From: Brugia malayi
Lineage: Eukaryota > Nematoda > Chromadorea > Rhabditida > Onchocercidae
DNA length: 64,000 bases
Assembly (NCBI RefSeq): GCF_000002995.4
Contig: NW_025062476.1
Coordinates: 6,871,001-6,935,000, forward strand
Direction of reading: 5' to 3'
Part shown: one piece after another, positions 61,935-64,000 of the stretch
How positions within the stretch are numbered: position 1 is the first letter of the stretch
How the letters are laid out: every line of letters begins with the position of its first letter
Notes under the pieces: generated by a model
The model's input: only the letters and a program-made list of their open reading frames with translations
What the model was told of the DNA's origin: nothing
The model's database searches: none
Made by a program: the position numbers and the translations under genes

Positions 61935-62779
61935 TTCACTTTGTCCTGAAGTGTGAATAATTCAACAAAACGCAGAAATTCGAACGATGAGCCATTGAGA
62001 AATGATGAGATAGAGATACAGTATCCACGAGGTCACACAGAGACCACCGACTCTACCTAGCATCCCACTTAGTACCAATACCACTGTCTAACCACTAATT
62101 ACAGCCCCTGTCTCTCACTGCTCTGCAACCCGGTGGCACCTGTAACTCTTCTGCGAATTGATAATTGATTGTGATTTATTTGAGTTCTTGCTGACTGCAT
62201 ATGTTAATTATTTTTTTGTTGCAGAAATTGTTCATTATCAGACTATTCATCCCACAAACAATTCTCAGTGGCTTTGGTCCCTTTAAAAAGATATGAATTC
62301 AACTGATTTCTTATTGAAGTCGTGTGGTTGAAATTAAATTTTTTAATGATTTATTAATTTACTTTAATGATTTATAAAAGAGAACTGTGAGAAATAAATC
62401 GATAATCAAAATGATAAGTCTTAATTAACAACCCTGTTCAATCCCGTGGTTTAATTGTGTAATTTAATAAATTGGAAAGTGGAATAATTAAAATTGCAAA
62501 GGTGAATGATAAAATTTTTTGGTTTCTGGTACGATCACTGCTGTTCTTTTTAGCGTATTGTTATCACTTTAAAGTTTCCATAGTAATTTCATTGATTCTA
62601 AAAAATTTTTTTTCAATGAATTTGAACAGTGGTAAATTTTATGAACATTGATTGTTTGTCTGATACAAATGATAAGTTCTGCAGTCGATATTTACTGTAT
62701 AGTAATTCAAGAAATGAGTCAGAAAACCAAATAGACTTAGTAATTTACCAAATACTGATTCTAAAATGGTGTTAAGGAA
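61935..62779. other. Spacer between the ZIP gene and tbc-2
   Basis: An 845-bp gap on the shared minus strand that should hold the tbc-2 promoter. A GC-richer, C-rich patch lies at about 62010-62160. No tRNA-like fold or ORF was recognised in it. Confidence 0.45.
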
Positions 62780-64000
62780 TCAATGTGCAAATAACATCAA
62801 AATAGCTATTAGACCAAAACCCACAGCTACACTCAACCATTGCTCCATTTTCCTCTCTCCATGTCCATGTTCAGCATATAATATCTAAAAAGCAAGCTCT
62901 TTAGTTGCACGGCTACTTATAGCTAAAATTTCTTAACATTTAAATTTCAGTACGTGAAGAGAAAGGAAAGGAGAGAACACGAAAACAAAAATATTCGTCA
63001 CTGAACAATTTTTCTAAAGCAATAGTTAGAAGATGAAAGAAAAGAGGAAATATTGAGATAGTACTGGTTATAGGAATATTTTCCTTTCTTACTGTAGTTG
63101 TTCTAGGATTTCAGTGTTGAAGAAAGTAATTAAAAATAAGATAGATCCAAACAAACCTCAAAAAAAGTGATGTAAATGAATGTACCATTGGCAAGCGATG
63201 ATGCAATTGCTGTTACAATATTTTGTGATTGTTCACCGAGCTCCGAACCCTACAAATGAAGGTGTACTCCGAGTTTTCCAAATGTTTAGCTATGAAGTAT
63301 TCATGAAGGAAGATATGGGATTTTCCACTTTTACTACTTTAATTGAAGCTGTTCAAAGCTTCCTTAAACACGATGCAGTTAATTTCAAGTAAAATTTCTT
63401 GATTTTCTTTAATTTCAAGTAAAGTTTCTTGATTTTCTTTAATTTTATGCACAACTTTTAGGACCAACTTCAAAATACTTTACTTAATTACAAAGTAACC
63501 TCCAAGGCGATTCCAATAAAACCACCAATGGGCGACGTTAATGCAACAAATATTATCAACGATATGACAAAATATATTTTGTTGGGATGAGTCTTAATTA
63601 GATTCATTCCGATGCTAAATGCAACCACTGATTTATGCACTATTATTCCAAGGAAAAGTGTTGTTACACTGAACATTGTGTACTGCAACTAGACGTATTA
63701 TAAATTTTGTAGAAAATTTTCTTCAATCAGGTAGGAAGAGTCGAGTCGTGAAAATGATATTTAAATTCGAATTTTTCAAATTAAAAAAATCCAAAGTATA
63801 TATATATATATTTACAATCAATAAAAAATAGTTCCTTTAAGAATTGAAGAATCACCTGAACGCCGAAGGCGAATCCTTCAAGGCAAGAATGAACGGCAAA
63901 AGCAGTCACTAAAGTTACTGATTTTACAAACTTATCTTTTCCAGAAACTTTTGATTCCACTATTGAAGCATCTTTTTGTTTTTTGTTCTCTTCATTTTCA
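62780..64000 (-). CDS. ZIP (SLC39) metal transporter, C-terminal part, cut by the window edge
   Basis: A plasma-membrane zinc/iron importer of the ZIP I/II branch (SLC39A1-3-like). The visible exons are 63999-63856 (continues past 64000), 63688-63500, 63249-63157 and 62884-62780, giving 176 residues to the stop. Helix IV is TLVTAFAVHSCLEGFAFGVQ, with the metal-binding His and the Glu of HSCLEG. Helix V is LGIIVHKSVVAFSIGMNL with the second conserved His. Helix VI is VALTSPIGGFIGIALE, helix VII SSLANGTFIYITFFEILYAE and helix VIII WLSVAVGFGLIAILMLFAH. The cytosolic loop before helix IV is charged (ENEENKKQKD). The N-terminal helices I-III lie beyond the window. Exon phases all fit with GT-AG introns. 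Confidence 0.93.

Noticed and set aside
62010..62160. C-rich patch as a possible tRNA or 5S-like gene
   Set aside because: No TPsiC-like GGTTCGAATCC box, acceptor stem pairing or rRNA signature could be found on either strand.

Overview
The window looks like nuclear chromosomal DNA from a parasitic nematode, most likely a filarial or other spirurid worm. It is about 70% A+T, and its genes are split into short exons by many small introns with nematode-type splice sites (TTTTCAG or TTTTAG acceptors). The proteins have clear Caenorhabditis counterparts: a two-DM-domain MAB-3, CHP-1, TBC-2 and an ACER-1-like enzyme. The species call is inference. Most single-frame ORFs here are only exon fragments, so gene models were built by joining exons by hand, with phase and length checked at every junction.

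Left part (1-24 kb). A coiled-coil exon of an unrecognised gene lies at the left edge (-), followed by a six-exon aquaglyceroporin (-, 4650 to 2115). Next come two tandem copies of a mitochondrial acetyl-CoA hydrolase/CoA-transferase gene (+). The first (8626-11128) is a pseudogene with frameshifts and a nonsense codon; the second (13141-16583) is intact. The two copies are well diverged except for a 1,047-bp block covering the last exon and 3' flank. That block is 99.7% identical and has diverged homology on both sides, which looks like gene conversion. A 107-residue single-Ig-domain gene (-) and a PGAP2-like six-exon membrane protein (+) follow.

Middle (24-36 kb). A gene-poor stretch holds one orphan first exon (-, 28669 to 28536) and GC-richer islands. 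It precedes a six-exon mab-3-like gene (+, 31866-36262), a male/sexual-development transcription factor with two DM domains. Its second intron splits DM domain 1 and appears to use a GC donor.

Right part (36.9-64 kb). Every gene is on the minus strand. In transcription order they are a ZIP metal transporter (cut by the window edge), TBC-2 (PH + coiled coil + Rab-GAP), a DRGX-type paired-class homeobox gene, CHP-1 (CHORD-CHORD-CS co-chaperone), TBL3/UTP13 (U3 snoRNP WD40 protein) and PNO1 (40S assembly factor). TBL3 and PNO1 act in the same small-subunit processome and are only 350 bp apart with trans-splice-like acceptors before their ATGs, so they probably form an operon, possibly including chp-1.

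Three introns need non-canonical donors to keep conserved reading frames: GC in mab-3, and AT in PNO1 and tbc-2. No tRNA, rRNA, CRISPR array or recognisable intact transposon was found. No wholly new system was found; the most unusual items are the conversion tract, the AT-type donors and a cluster of intronic hairpins at 39.4 kb.
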